NCBI RefSeq assembly: GCF_029892485.1
Contig: NZ_JARXVG010000020.1
Span: forward strand, 1 to 64,000
DNA: 64,000 bases
Direction: 5' to 3'
From: Variovorax boronicumulans
GTDB lineage: Bacteria; Pseudomonadota; Gammaproteobacteria; Burkholderiales; Burkholderiaceae_C
Positions within the stretch are counted from its first letter, which is position 1; each line of letters opens with the position of its first letter. Below, one piece after another: positions 1 through 8,358 of the stretch. Both the position numbers and the translations under genes were made by a program. The notes below the pieces were generated by a model that saw only the letters and a list, made by a program, of their open reading frames with translations, was not told where the DNA came from and made no database searches.

Positions 1-24
1 TAGGGACGCAGACAGCAGGGTCGC

Positions 25-95
25 CTTTTCTTTGCTTACGTTCTTTTGGCGAAGCAAAAGAAAGTAAGTCGCCCGCCGGGGCGAGACCCGGCCTC
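25..95. repeat. Palindromic intergenic repeat, hairpin-forming
   Basis: Arms at 35-48 and 55-68 pair at 13 of 14 positions around a six-base loop, followed by a GC-rich inverted segment at about 70-92. It lies directly upstream of the kinase gene. From memory, similar A/T-arm plus GC-arm palindromes are scattered between genes in Comamonadaceae genomes; that family assignment is recollection, not a search. It may act as a terminator for a gene left of the window or as an mRNA-end structure. Confidence 0.5.
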
Positions 96-139
96 GGAAA
101 GCAAACTCAAAAAGCCGCCCGCCCCGCAGGAGCAGGTCG

Positions 140-2056
140 ATGACCGACAACGCCCCCCCACCGGAAGACGACCGCACCCGCGTCGTTTCCAGGCCCGCAC
201 CGCAGCCGACAACAAGCACCGGCGACACAGCCGCAACCGTCATCACCGCCGGCACTACAAGCCTGTCCAACGTCCCGGTCACAAGCCCGGCAGCAGGCAC
301 GCACGACGCCGGCCTCCTCCCCGTAGGCAGCCGCCTCGCGGAATTCGAGATCACCAGAGTCATCGGCCAGGGCGGCTTCGGCGTCGTCTACGAAGCCTGG
401 GACCACGACCTCGAACGCGTGGTCGCCGTCAAGGAGTACCTGCCGACATCCCTGTCGACAAGGCAGCAGGACGGCACCGTCGTCCCCCTCTCGGAAAGAC
501 ACCGCGAAACCTTCGACCTCGGCATGCGCAGCTTCATCAACGAAGCCCGCCTCCTCGCCCAGTTCGACCACCCCTCGCTCCTGAAGGTCTACAGGTTCTG
601 GCAAGAGCGCGGCACCACCTACATGGTGATGCCCTTCTACCGCGGCGACACGCTCCGGGAAGCCTTGGTCGCGATTCCAGCAGGCGTCGACGAGGCCTGG
701 CTCATCCGCATCATGGACGGCGTGACCCAGGCGCTCGGCGTGATGCACAACGCCAATTGCTACCACCGCGACATCGCGCCCGACAACATCATCCTGCTCG
801 AAGGCTCAGGCCGCCCGGTGGTGCTCGACTTCGGCGCCGCGCGCCGCGTGATCACCGACAAGACGCAGGCGATCACCGTCATCCTCAAGCCCGGCTACGC
901 GCCCATCGAGCAGTACGCCGAGATGCCCGACATGTCCCAAGGCGCGTGGACCGACGTCTATGCGCTCGCGGCCGTGATGCACGTGGCCGTGTGCGGCCGC
1001 GCACCGCCGCCGTCGGTCGCGCGGCTCCTGTCCGACAGCTACGTGCCGCTCGCGGGCAACGACATCCTGCGCCAGCGCTACAGCCTGCGCCTGCTGCAGG
1101 CCATCGATGCGGGCCTGGGCGTGCGGCCCGAGCAGCGGCCGCAGTCGATGGCCGAACTGCGCGCGGCGCTCGACCTGGAAGTCGGCCACAGCATCGCGCC
1201 GACGCCGCGCACGCAGCCGCCTTCGGGCGCGCGCACGGGCGGGAACAACACGGGCTCCAACGCGAATGCCGCCACGGTGATCGCCGGCAAGAAGGCGCCA
1301 CCCCCCGCGCCCGCACCCGGCAGCGGCAACAGCAGCGGCGCGGGCAAGGGCAAGGCCGTTGCCGCCATCGCCTCGATCGCCGTCGTTGCCGCCGTCGCAG
1401 GCGGCGGCTGGTGGTGGTACCAGGGCCGCGCGGCCGGCGCCGACAAGCAGGACGTCGCCTCCACGCCGCCACCGCCGCTGGAGAACGTCACGAAGGTGGA
1501 CCCTCCGCCACCGCCTCCGCCACCACCGCCCCCTCCGGCGGCGCCGCGCACGCCGCTCGAATCGCTGCAGTCGCTCACGGCCGGCGCCGCGCCGGGCTTC
1601 GAAGTCACGGCCACCGCGAAGAAGCCCGAGGTCAACATCGGCAAGGACAAGCTCGCCTTCGAGATCCGCAGCAAGCGCGACGGCTTCGTCTACGTGTTCC
1701 TGCTGTCCAGCGGCGGCGAGATGTTCCTGCTGTTCCCGAACCTGCTGGACAAGTACAACAAGATCAGCGCCAACAGCGCGTTGTCGCTGCCGCGCGCCTC
1801 ATGGCCGATGGACGCGGGCGGACCCGCCGGCACCAACCAGTTCGCCGTGCTCGTCAGCGAACACGAGCGCGACTTCAGTGCTTCCGGCGTGCAGAACGAC
1901 GGCGTGTTTCCGCAGTTCCCGCTGCCGGTGCTCTCGGCGCTCGAAGCCACGCGCGGCACCGGCCCGTCTCCGCTGCTGGGCAAGCCGACCTGCGCGCCCG
2001 GCGCACCGTGCAACGACGTCTATGGCGTCGCGAATTTCAAAATCGTCGAGAAGTAA
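140..2056 (+). CDS. ppkA: Membrane Ser/Thr protein kinase, PpkA-like, with DUF4384-like periplasmic domain
   Basis: This 638-residue protein has a Hanks-type kinase domain at about residues 68-345. The glycine loop GQGGFG (76-81), VAVKEY with K98, HRD at 209-211 and DFG at 230-232 are all intact, so it should be active. One hydrophobic segment (about 405-426) is followed by a polyproline stretch and a C-terminal beta-rich domain (about 515-620) like DUF4384, presumably periplasmic. In T6SS loci, PpkA phosphorylates the FHA protein to trigger assembly; FHA and a PP2C phosphatase lie at 33257-35858. The ATG follows a GCAGGAGC ribosome-binding site. The role is inferred from family and context. 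Confidence 0.85.
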   Translation: MTDNAPPPEDDRTRVVSRPAPQPTTSTGDTAATVITAGTTSLSNVPVTSPAAGTHDAGLLPVGSRLAEFEITRVIGQGGFGVVYEAWDHDLERVVAVKEYLPTSLSTRQQDGTVVPLSERHRETFDLGMRSFINEARLLAQFDHPSLLKVYRFWQERGTTYMVMPFYRGDTLREALVAIPAGVDEAWLIRIMDGVTQALGVMHNANCYHRDIAPDNIILLEGSGRPVVLDFGAARRVITDKTQAITVILKPGYAPIEQYAEMPDMSQGAWTDVYALAAVMHVAVCGRAPPPSVARLLSDSYVPLAGNDILRQRYSLRLLQAIDAGLGVRPEQRPQSMAELRAALDLEVGHSIAPTPRTQPPSGARTGGNNTGSNANAATVIAGKKAPPPAPAPGSGNSSGAGKGKAVAAIASIAVVAAVAGGGWWWYQGRAAGADKQDVASTPPPPLENVTKVDPPPPPPPPPPPPAAPRTPLESLQSLTAGAAPGFEVTATAKKPEVNIGKDKLAFEIRSKRDGFVYVFLLSSGGEMFLLFPNLLDKYNKISANSALSLPRASWPMDAGGPAGTNQFAVLVSEHERDFSASGVQNDGVFPQFPLPVLSALEATRGTGPSPLLGKPTCAPGAPCNDVYGVANFKIVEK

Positions 2057-2116
2057 TCGTCTGTAGACGTTGGCCCATCGGCTCGATGGCCGCTTTTTCC
2101 GGACAAGGAGACTTTC

Positions 2117-3700
2117 ATGCATACCTCACAGTCGCCACGCTTCACCACCACGCTGCTTCGCTGGGCCGCCTTCGCGGCCGTCGCGTCGCTGGCAGGCTGC
2201 GTCAACCCGCCGCCGGCCGCGACCGCCGACACGACGTCCGCCACCGACACGGCATCGACCGCCGGCTCGCGCCCGGCCTCCACCGGCGCGAGCGTGGCGG
2301 GCCAGGCGCGCACCTTCTCGACCCAGCTGGCCACCTACACCGCGGTGAGCTTCGATGCGATGCCGGGCTGGTCGCGCGACGATTTCTCCGAGACCTGGCC
2401 CGCGTTCCTGGGCAGCTGCAAGGTGCTCACCGGCCGCGGCGCCGAGTGGAAGGAGGTCTGCGACCGCGCGGCCAAGGTCGATGGCAAGAATCGCAACGGC
2501 ATCCGCAGCTTCTTCGAGAGCGAGTTCTCGGCCTACCAGATCCGCGACGACGACCGCAAGCCCGACGGCGTGGTCACCGGCTACTTCGAGCCCGAGATCG
2601 CGGGCAGCCGCACCTACGGAGCGCCCTTCATCTACCCCGTGTACGGCCAGCCGGAAGACATGCTGTTCGCCGATGCGCGCAAGCTCCCGGCCGGCAGCGG
2701 CACGGTGGCCGCGAAGGTCGAAGGCCGCAACGTGGTGGTGCAGACGGGCCTGAGCACCCGCGACATGGGCGCCCCCGGCCTCTATGCGCTCGACCTCTCG
2801 GCCATCACCCGCGACACGCTGGACCGCAAGGTGCGCATGCGCATCGAGGGCAAGCAGCTGCTGCCGTACTACACCCGCGAAGAGATCGAGACCAAGGGCG
2901 CGCCCAACGCCAAGGTGCTGGCCTTCGTGAGCAGCGCCACCGCGCTCTACGAAATGCAGATCCAGGGCTCGGGCCGCATCAAGCTGGCCAATGGCGACAC
3001 CATTCGCGTGGCCTATGCAGAGCAGAACGGCCAGCCTTTCCGTCCCACCATTGCGCAGGCCGCCAACGGCAAGCCGCGCAGCGCGGTGAAGGTGCGCGGC
3101 TCGTCCATCGAACTGCAACTCGATGACGGCGACGACGACGATGTCGGCAGCGTCGACAGCAGCGTCATCCGCACCCGCGGCTTCACGCTCGCACGGCCCA
3201 CCGCCAGCGGCGCGGTCGTGGTGCCGGGGCGCCGCACCGCCGGCGAGGTGACGGGGTCGGGCATCAAGGACCCGAGCTACGTGTTCTTCAAGGAAGCGAC
3301 CTCGCCCGTGGGCGGGCCGGTGGGCGCCTTCGGGGTGCCGCTGTCGGCGGGGCGCTCGATCGCGGTCGATCCGCGCAGCACGCCGCTGGGCTACCCGGTC
3401 TTCGTCTCGACCCGCACGCCCGGCAGCGGCGCACCGATGCAGCGCCTGACCATCGCGCAGGACACCGGCGGCGCGATCCGCGGCGCGGTGCGGGCCGACT
3501 ATTTCTTCGGCAACGGCCAGGCGGCCGCGACCAACGCGCGCCGCATGAAGGAGCGCGGCCAGCTGTGGATTCTTCTGCCGCGCGGCCTGGCCGTGGCGCA
3601 GGCGGCGGTGTCGTCGGCGATCCGCACGCGCGGTGGCCCGGTGGGCGCCGGCTTGCCGCAGTGCCTGGTGCCAACCGAAGGTGTCTGTGTGGATGACTGA
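2117..3700 (+). CDS. mltA: MltA-family lytic murein transglycosylase, lipoprotein
   Basis: The 527-residue protein starts after AAGGAG and carries a lipoprotein signal with lipobox LAGC (C28). An MltA domain covers the middle, and a C-terminal 3D domain near residues 445-470 has the QDTGGAIRGAVRADYFFGNG block with its conserved aspartates. MltA enzymes cleave peptidoglycan glycan strands to 1,6-anhydro products at the outer membrane. An acidic run DDGDDDD near 335-341 looks like an insert. It sits between the kinase and the sigma-like gene, so local wall opening for the T6SS trans-envelope complex is plausible. A housekeeping paralogue elsewhere cannot be excluded. Confidence 0.85.
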   Translation: MHTSQSPRFTTTLLRWAAFAAVASLAGCVNPPPAATADTTSATDTASTAGSRPASTGASVAGQARTFSTQLATYTAVSFDAMPGWSRDDFSETWPAFLGSCKVLTGRGAEWKEVCDRAAKVDGKNRNGIRSFFESEFSAYQIRDDDRKPDGVVTGYFEPEIAGSRTYGAPFIYPVYGQPEDMLFADARKLPAGSGTVAAKVEGRNVVVQTGLSTRDMGAPGLYALDLSAITRDTLDRKVRMRIEGKQLLPYYTREEIETKGAPNAKVLAFVSSATALYEMQIQGSGRIKLANGDTIRVAYAEQNGQPFRPTIAQAANGKPRSAVKVRGSSIELQLDDGDDDDVGSVDSSVIRTRGFTLARPTASGAVVVPGRRTAGEVTGSGIKDPSYVFFKEATSPVGGPVGAFGVPLSAGRSIAVDPRSTPLGYPVFVSTRTPGSGAPMQRLTIAQDTGGAIRGAVRADYFFGNGQAAATNARRMKERGQLWILLPRGLAVAQAAVSSAIRTRGGPVGAGLPQCLVPTEGVCVDD

Positions 3701-3729
3701 TCCGGTCTCGGCCTAACGCTTGTCCCTTC

Positions 3730-4479
3730 ATGCAGGAAACGCTGTCGTCCGCGGAAAGCACCGAACTCGTCCGCCTCTGGCGGCGGCGGCAGACGCTGTC
3801 CTCGAACGACATGGGTGCGATGTACCGCATCGTTGGCGATGCGCTCGTGGCCTGCAATCCGCCCGAACTCCAGGTGCTGGGCGAAGGACGGCAGGAACTG
3901 GTGGCGCAGTTCATCTACGTGAAGGTGCTGCGGCTCGATGCCGATCCGGACGAGGCCGACGAGCGCGCGAGCCACAGCGCGCCTTCGACCGCCTTCGCGC
4001 TGTGCGCGTACTTCCGGCGCTACCTGATCGACTGCACCCGCGCGAGCTCGTTCCGCCGCAAGATTTCCATCGGCGACCAGATCACCGAGGCGCAGCTCGA
4101 GGACGAGATCGGCGCCGGCGAAGACCTCGACGGCTGCCTCGCCGAACACGGCCTGAGCGCACAGGCGGTGCAGCTCGCGGCGCGTGCCTTCATCGCCGAA
4201 CTGCCCGAGCCCGAACGCATCCTCCTGTGCGAGGGCTTCGGCAAGGAAGCCGAGGGCGGGCTCTCGGGCATCGCCTCGCGCCACGCCATCGCCTCGTACC
4301 ACTACCGCGCGGGGCGGCTGGGCCTGGTGCACAAGCGCGAGGGCCTGACCGCCGACTACGCCAAGACCCGGCTGGGCGGCTGGATCCAGCAGACCCTGGG
4401 CATCGCCATCGAGGCGGAAAACATGGCGGCGATCCTGCAGGTTTTCAAAATCCTCGGTGCTGAAGCGTCTTATGCCTGA
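3730..4479 (+). CDS. Sigma-70/ECF-like regulatory protein
   Basis: This 249-residue soluble protein matches no family I can name with certainty, but its layout looks like a divergent ECF sigma factor. A region-2-like stretch holds LCAYFRRYLIDCTRASSFRR at about 97-116, resembling the aromatic/basic helix used in -10 recognition. A region-4-like helix-turn-helix around 155-205 reads LPEPERILL then SGIASRHAIASYHYRAGRL. The next gene overlaps its stop and encodes a single-TM protein, the usual neighbour layout of a sigma/anti-sigma pair. What is seen is the helical pattern and the pairing; sigma activity is inference. Confidence 0.45.
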   Translation: MQETLSSAESTELVRLWRRRQTLSSNDMGAMYRIVGDALVACNPPELQVLGEGRQELVAQFIYVKVLRLDADPDEADERASHSAPSTAFALCAYFRRYLIDCTRASSFRRKISIGDQITEAQLEDEIGAGEDLDGCLAEHGLSAQAVQLAARAFIAELPEPERILLCEGFGKEAEGGLSGIASRHAIASYHYRAGRLGLVHKREGLTADYAKTRLGGWIQQTLGIAIEAENMAAILQVFKILGAEASYA

Positions 4480-5653
4480 AGACATAGCCATTCAGGAACA
4501 GACCGCCATGAACACCGAACTCTGGCCCCCGCTCAGCGTGATCCGCAATGCGTTCGAAAACGGCCCCGCCGCCGTGCCGGACGCGGGCCCCGCCGTGGCC
4601 ACGGTGGCCATGCCGGGTGCCGTGCCGGGCGCTGCTGCTGCGGCGGCCGCAACGCCCGCACTGCAGGATCTCCTGCTCCCCCTCACCGAATTGGCCCGGC
4701 GCCGCGAGGCTGTCGCCCAGCGCGCCTTTCCCGCACGCTGGGCGCCGGGCCGCCTCATCAGCGTGGTGCACGAGGGGCGACTGCTCGGCGTGCTGCTGGA
4801 CCGCTGCATCCACGGCGATCTCTGGCAGGGCTGGATGGCCGCGGGCGAGGCCGACTGGGCCGGCGCCTTCGACGTGCTGCTCGAGCCCGACGACGAACCC
4901 TTCGAGCCGGCGTTCGGGCTCATCCAGGCGTGGAACGTATTGACGCTCGAACCCAGCCCGCAGCTGTGCGCGCGTGTGCTCGGCGAGGTTTCGGCCACGC
5001 GGCTCGCCGCGATCCGCGCGGTGCACGACGAGTGGGCCGCGCAGAAGGTGCTTCCCATCGCGCCGGAACCGGGCCGCGTAGCGCTGCGCACCGTGGGTGG
5101 CGTGTTCTCGGTGCTCTCCGGCACACCGCTCGGTGCGCAGGACCCGCGCGCCGACTACCAGGCGCTGTATCGCACCGTCGGCATGCAGCTGGGTGCAGCG
5201 CCGGTGCCGTCGTCCGCCGCATCGCCGGCCGACCCCGCGCCGCCGCGCGCCCGGCCGCAGGAGCGGCCCGAGGGCGGCTGGTGGGGCAGCATCCGGCGCT
5301 GGTTCGGTGCCGATGGATGGATGCGGCCCGCGTTCGCGGTGCTCGCGCTGTGCGTGGTGGTGCAGAACGTCGGACTGCTCGGCGGGCGTGCATCGGAAGA
5401 GGACGAGGTGCGCTTTCGCAACGTGCCGACCGCACCGGCTACAGCATCGGCCAACCTGGTCGTGCGGTGGAAAGACGGTGTGCGCGTGGACGAGGCCGAC
5501 CGGCTGCTGCGCACGATCTCGGCCGAAGTGGTCGGCGGGCCGGGCACGAACGGCGTCTGGCGCTTGCGCGTGAACGATCCGGTCGGCGGACTGTCGTTGC
5601 TCGCGGCCTCGCCGCTGGTCGAATCGGCCGGGCCGGCTTCGGAGCGGCCATGA
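4472..5653 (+). CDS. Single-TM protein, candidate anti-sigma-like partner
   Basis: The ATG at 4472 overlaps the TGA of the sigma-like gene, so the two are translationally coupled; a GTG at 4457 and an ATG at 4508 are alternative starts. The 393-residue product has an Ala/Pro-rich N-terminus, a cytoplasmic domain of about 270 residues, one TM helix (AVLALCVVVQNVGLL, about 288-305) and an outer domain of about 90 residues. No family is recognised. By position it could sequester the sigma-like protein at the membrane, but no zinc anti-sigma motif is visible. Confidence 0.5.
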   Translation: MPEDIAIQEQTAMNTELWPPLSVIRNAFENGPAAVPDAGPAVATVAMPGAVPGAAAAAAATPALQDLLLPLTELARRREAVAQRAFPARWAPGRLISVVHEGRLLGVLLDRCIHGDLWQGWMAAGEADWAGAFDVLLEPDDEPFEPAFGLIQAWNVLTLEPSPQLCARVLGEVSATRLAAIRAVHDEWAAQKVLPIAPEPGRVALRTVGGVFSVLSGTPLGAQDPRADYQALYRTVGMQLGAAPVPSSAASPADPAPPRARPQERPEGGWWGSIRRWFGADGWMRPAFAVLALCVVVQNVGLLGGRASEEDEVRFRNVPTAPATASANLVVRWKDGVRVDEADRLLRTISAEVVGGPGTNGVWRLRVNDPVGGLSLLAASPLVESAGPASERP

Positions 5654-5675
5654 CGTCGGCCGTGTCCCTGTCTTT

Positions 5676-5714
5676 CTCCCTCCCCTTCCGGGGGAGGGCA
5701 GGGGTGGGGGCAAG
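5676..5714. repeat. REP-like palindromic element, copy 1
   Basis: A G/C palindrome (CTCCCTCCCC...GGGGGAGGGCAGGGGTGGGGGCAAG) lies between the membrane-protein gene and the caspase gene. Its reverse complement closely matches the element inside clpV at 15673-15712. With copy 2 at 5741-5777 it forms an inverted pair, the typical layout of REP/BIME elements. Confidence 0.7.
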
Positions 5715-5740
5715 CGGCGTATCCATCGGGCGCTCTGCCT

Positions 5741-5777
5741 GGCCCCATCCCAGCCTTCCCCCGGGAGGGGAAGGAGC
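5741..5777. repeat. REP-like palindromic element, copy 2 (inverted)
   Basis: The segment GGCCCCATCCCAGCCTTCCC followed by CCGGGAGGGGAAGGAG is an inverted, slightly diverged partner of copy 1. Its right arm GGGGAAGGAG ends just before the caspase ATG at 5779 and reads as its Shine-Dalgarno sequence, so the element appears to supply the ribosome-binding site. Confidence 0.6.
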
Positions 5778-5778
5778 C

Positions 5779-7752
5779 ATGCGGGCTCGGTGTTTGCGGG
5801 TGCTGCTGTCGTTGGTGTTTCTGCTGTTCGGCCACACCGCCTTCGCCACCCAGCGCGCCCTGCTCGTCGGCGTCTCCGAACTCGTCAACCAGCCGCAGGC
5901 CCTCTGGCTGCAGGCGCCGCGCAACGACGTGATGCTCATGCGCGACGCGCTGCAGAAGCAAGGCTTCGCGCCCGCCGACATCACCGTGCTCGCCGACGGC
6001 GTGAGCGGCTCCGTGCTGCCCGAATCGCAGGCCATCCACGAAGCGCTCGGCCGCCTGCTCGCGCAGTCGAAGAGCGGCGACTTCGTGCTGCTGTATTTCT
6101 CCGGCCACGGCACCCGCCTGCGCGACAGCAACAAGCGCTACCAGGAGCCCGACGGCCTCTCCGAGAACTTTCTCGCACGCGATGTGCGCGGCACGCTCGG
6201 CGCAGACAACGCATTGACTGGCGACCTGCGCGATGCCGACTTCGACGCCTGGATACAGGCCTTCCTCGCGCGCAACGTGTTCGTCGCCTCGGTCTTCGAC
6301 ACCTGCTCGGCGAACTCGATGACCCGCAGCACGACCGACGCACCGGCCACTGCCGAAGGCCCGCCCGACGACCCGGTGCGCTGGCGTGGCCTGCGCACCG
6401 CGCAACTGATCGGCGCGCCCGGCCCCGCGGCGCGTGTCGCCATGGCGCGCCCCACCGTTACCGACCCCGTGCCGCGCGCCCGCTACGTCGCGCTCTTCGC
6501 ATCGGAAAGCCACCAGATCACCCCCGAACTGCGCCTGCCGCGCAAGAACCGCAACGCGCGTCCACAGGGCCTTTTGACCTGGGCCGTGGTGGAGGCGCTT
6601 TCGCGCAAGCCCGCCACCTGGCGCGACCTGTTCGATGGCGTGCTGGCCGTCTATCCGCCGGTGATCGACGAACTCGCACAGCGCTTTCCCACGCGCGAAC
6701 TGCCCTCGCCGGTGGCCGAGGGCAACCTTGATGCACCGATCTTTGCCAACCGCGCGCAGGCCGCGTCCACGCGCCCGGTCTGGCGCGCGCAACGCTCCGG
6801 CGACACGCTCACGCTGCAGGCCGGCCAACTCGACGGCCTGGTGGCGCAGCAGCCGCTGCGCGTGCTGGCCACGATGGACGACGGCACGGTGCGCAGCGCC
6901 GAAGGCACGCTGGCGCAGGCCTTCACCGACAAGGCGCGCATGGCGGTGCCGACCGCGTTGCGCGAACTCTCCGGTGCCGCGCTCTGGAACATCACGCCGC
7001 TCGGCGAGCCGCCCTCTGTCGCACTGCGCGTGCGCGCAGAGGCCGGCCTTCCGCCCGGGCTGAGCCTCGAATACCCCGCCTCCGTGATCGCCGTGAACGA
7101 AGCCGACAGCGCCGACGTGCGCTGGACCGGTGGCCGGCTCGAAGTGCTCTCGCCCTTGCTCGGCGCAGGCGCGAAACCAGTGCCGGCCGACGGGGCAACG
7201 GCGCGCCGACGCCTGGAGATGCTGGCCCGCCTCAAGTGGCTCAACCAGCTCTACACCATTGCCAAGGATGCGCAGTTCGACGGCTTCGACGCGGTGTTCG
7301 AGGTGTGGAACGGCGACCGCCTGGTGCGCAGCGGCTCCGCACAGCAGGTCGACGCGAAGCTCCTGCCGCTGCGCAGCGGCGAGCGCGCCGTGCTCAACGT
7401 GCGCAACACCAGCGCGCGCTCGGTGGACCTGGTCATCGTCGGCATCGATCCGCAGGGCGGCGCGCGCCAGGTCTACCCCGAGGACCCGGGCGAGACCAAC
7501 CGCTTCAAGCGCGGCACGCGCGAGGCCCCGGCCATCAAGCGCTTCGAGCTGCCGTGGTTCAACGCGGAAGGCGGCCGGCTGCTCGTGCTGGCCACGCCCG
7601 CGGCCCCCTATAGCGCGCCGCGCCTTTTCGGCACGGGCGCGGGCGATGCCGTGGCCGAAGTACGGGTGCGCGGCGCGCTGCAACCCGAGAGCGAGCGGCA
7701 GACCTTCGCCGCGATGGTTCATTGGGCGGGCGAAGTCCCGGCCGCCAAGTAA
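5779..7752 (+). CDS. Exported caspase-like (peptidase C14) protein with DUF4384-like tail
   Basis: The 657-residue protein has a signal peptide (about residues 1-23, HTAFA-TQ). A caspase-like domain follows, with catalytic His110 in YFSGHGTR and Cys176 in VFDTCSANS. The long C-terminal half ends in a beta-rich domain (about 490-640; FEVWNGDRL, VIVGIDPQGGARQVYPED) resembling DUF4384. Bacterial caspase-like proteases cut after Arg/Lys or Asp and are usually regulatory or self-defence proteins. A signal peptide implies a periplasmic location. It follows the sigma-like and TM genes, so the four regulatory genes may form one signalling unit; its substrate is unknown. Confidence 0.8.
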   Translation: MRARCLRVLLSLVFLLFGHTAFATQRALLVGVSELVNQPQALWLQAPRNDVMLMRDALQKQGFAPADITVLADGVSGSVLPESQAIHEALGRLLAQSKSGDFVLLYFSGHGTRLRDSNKRYQEPDGLSENFLARDVRGTLGADNALTGDLRDADFDAWIQAFLARNVFVASVFDTCSANSMTRSTTDAPATAEGPPDDPVRWRGLRTAQLIGAPGPAARVAMARPTVTDPVPRARYVALFASESHQITPELRLPRKNRNARPQGLLTWAVVEALSRKPATWRDLFDGVLAVYPPVIDELAQRFPTRELPSPVAEGNLDAPIFANRAQAASTRPVWRAQRSGDTLTLQAGQLDGLVAQQPLRVLATMDDGTVRSAEGTLAQAFTDKARMAVPTALRELSGAALWNITPLGEPPSVALRVRAEAGLPPGLSLEYPASVIAVNEADSADVRWTGGRLEVLSPLLGAGAKPVPADGATARRRLEMLARLKWLNQLYTIAKDAQFDGFDAVFEVWNGDRLVRSGSAQQVDAKLLPLRSGERAVLNVRNTSARSVDLVIVGIDPQGGARQVYPEDPGETNRFKRGTREAPAIKRFELPWFNAEGGRLLVLATPAAPYSAPRLFGTGAGDAVAEVRVRGALQPESERQTFAAMVHWAGEVPAAK

Positions 7753-7799
7753 CGACGACACACCACCACCCGTCACCGAATTTTTCTCAGGAGATCGAC

Positions 7800-8357
7800 A
7801 TGAGCTGGACCTACGATGGAAAACTGGACCCCGACGAGGCCCTGCGCCTGCTCGACTACCTGTCGGGCGAGTCGGGCAACGACTTCTCGATGATGATCGA
7901 GAGCAAGGGCACGCCGATCGAGGGCGAGTCGGTGCGCACCTACGAAGACGGCAAGCAGCGCATGGACATCGGCGGCTACTCGTACAAGTCCGACGTGGTC
8001 ATTCCGCCCGGCTCCAGCAAGGGCAAGCTGCGCAACTACTCCTTCATCGTGATCCGCGACTGCGATGCGGCCACGGCCTCCATCGCGAGCCTGCTGAAAA
8101 GCCAGGACGCAGACCTCAAGGTGACGGTGTCGGTCTTCAAGGCCGGCGGCGACAGTTCGAAAGACCTGCAGTCGCACCTGGAGTTCGTGCTCGAGGGCGC
8201 GCGCGTGAACTGCCACGCCATCGTGACCGGCGGCACGCCCAAGCGGCCCTGCGACATCATCTTCTTCGACTACACGAAGCTGGAGATCCGCTCGGCGCCG
8301 CAGCAGAAGACCGGCGCGCGCGGGGCCGTGCGCACCTGCACCTTCACGGGCAACTGA
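7800..8357 (+). CDS. Divergent Hcp-like T6SS protein
   Basis: The 185-residue protein starts after CAGGAG. Read against the canonical Hcp encoded at 36540-37022 it shows the same order of strands: an FSMMIES...IEGESV opening, an IGGYSY strand where Hcp has LAWSWG, SKGKLRNYSFIVIRDCD where Hcp has GAGKVSVQDISVTKY, VTVSVFKAGG where Hcp has LVVRKAG, and a final DYTKLEIRSAPQ. I therefore call it an Hcp-fold paralogue. Lying directly ahead of tagJ-tssEFG it may be a specialised tube or initiator subunit; that is inference. Confidence 0.6.
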   Translation: MSWTYDGKLDPDEALRLLDYLSGESGNDFSMMIESKGTPIEGESVRTYEDGKQRMDIGGYSYKSDVVIPPGSSKGKLRNYSFIVIRDCDAATASIASLLKSQDADLKVTVSVFKAGGDSSKDLQSHLEFVLEGARVNCHAIVTGGTPKRPCDIIFFDYTKLEIRSAPQQKTGARGAVRTCTFTGN

Positions 8358-8358
8358 C

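Noticed and set aside
1500..1545. CCG/CCT-rich tract as a possible microsatellite
   Set aside because: It encodes the proline linker of the kinase; similar tracts occur in the FHA gene near 34140.
46..3126. A 1026-codon open frame on the plus strand
   Set aside because: It is Arg/Pro/His-rich shadow coding across the kinase and MltA genes, a common artefact of high GC.
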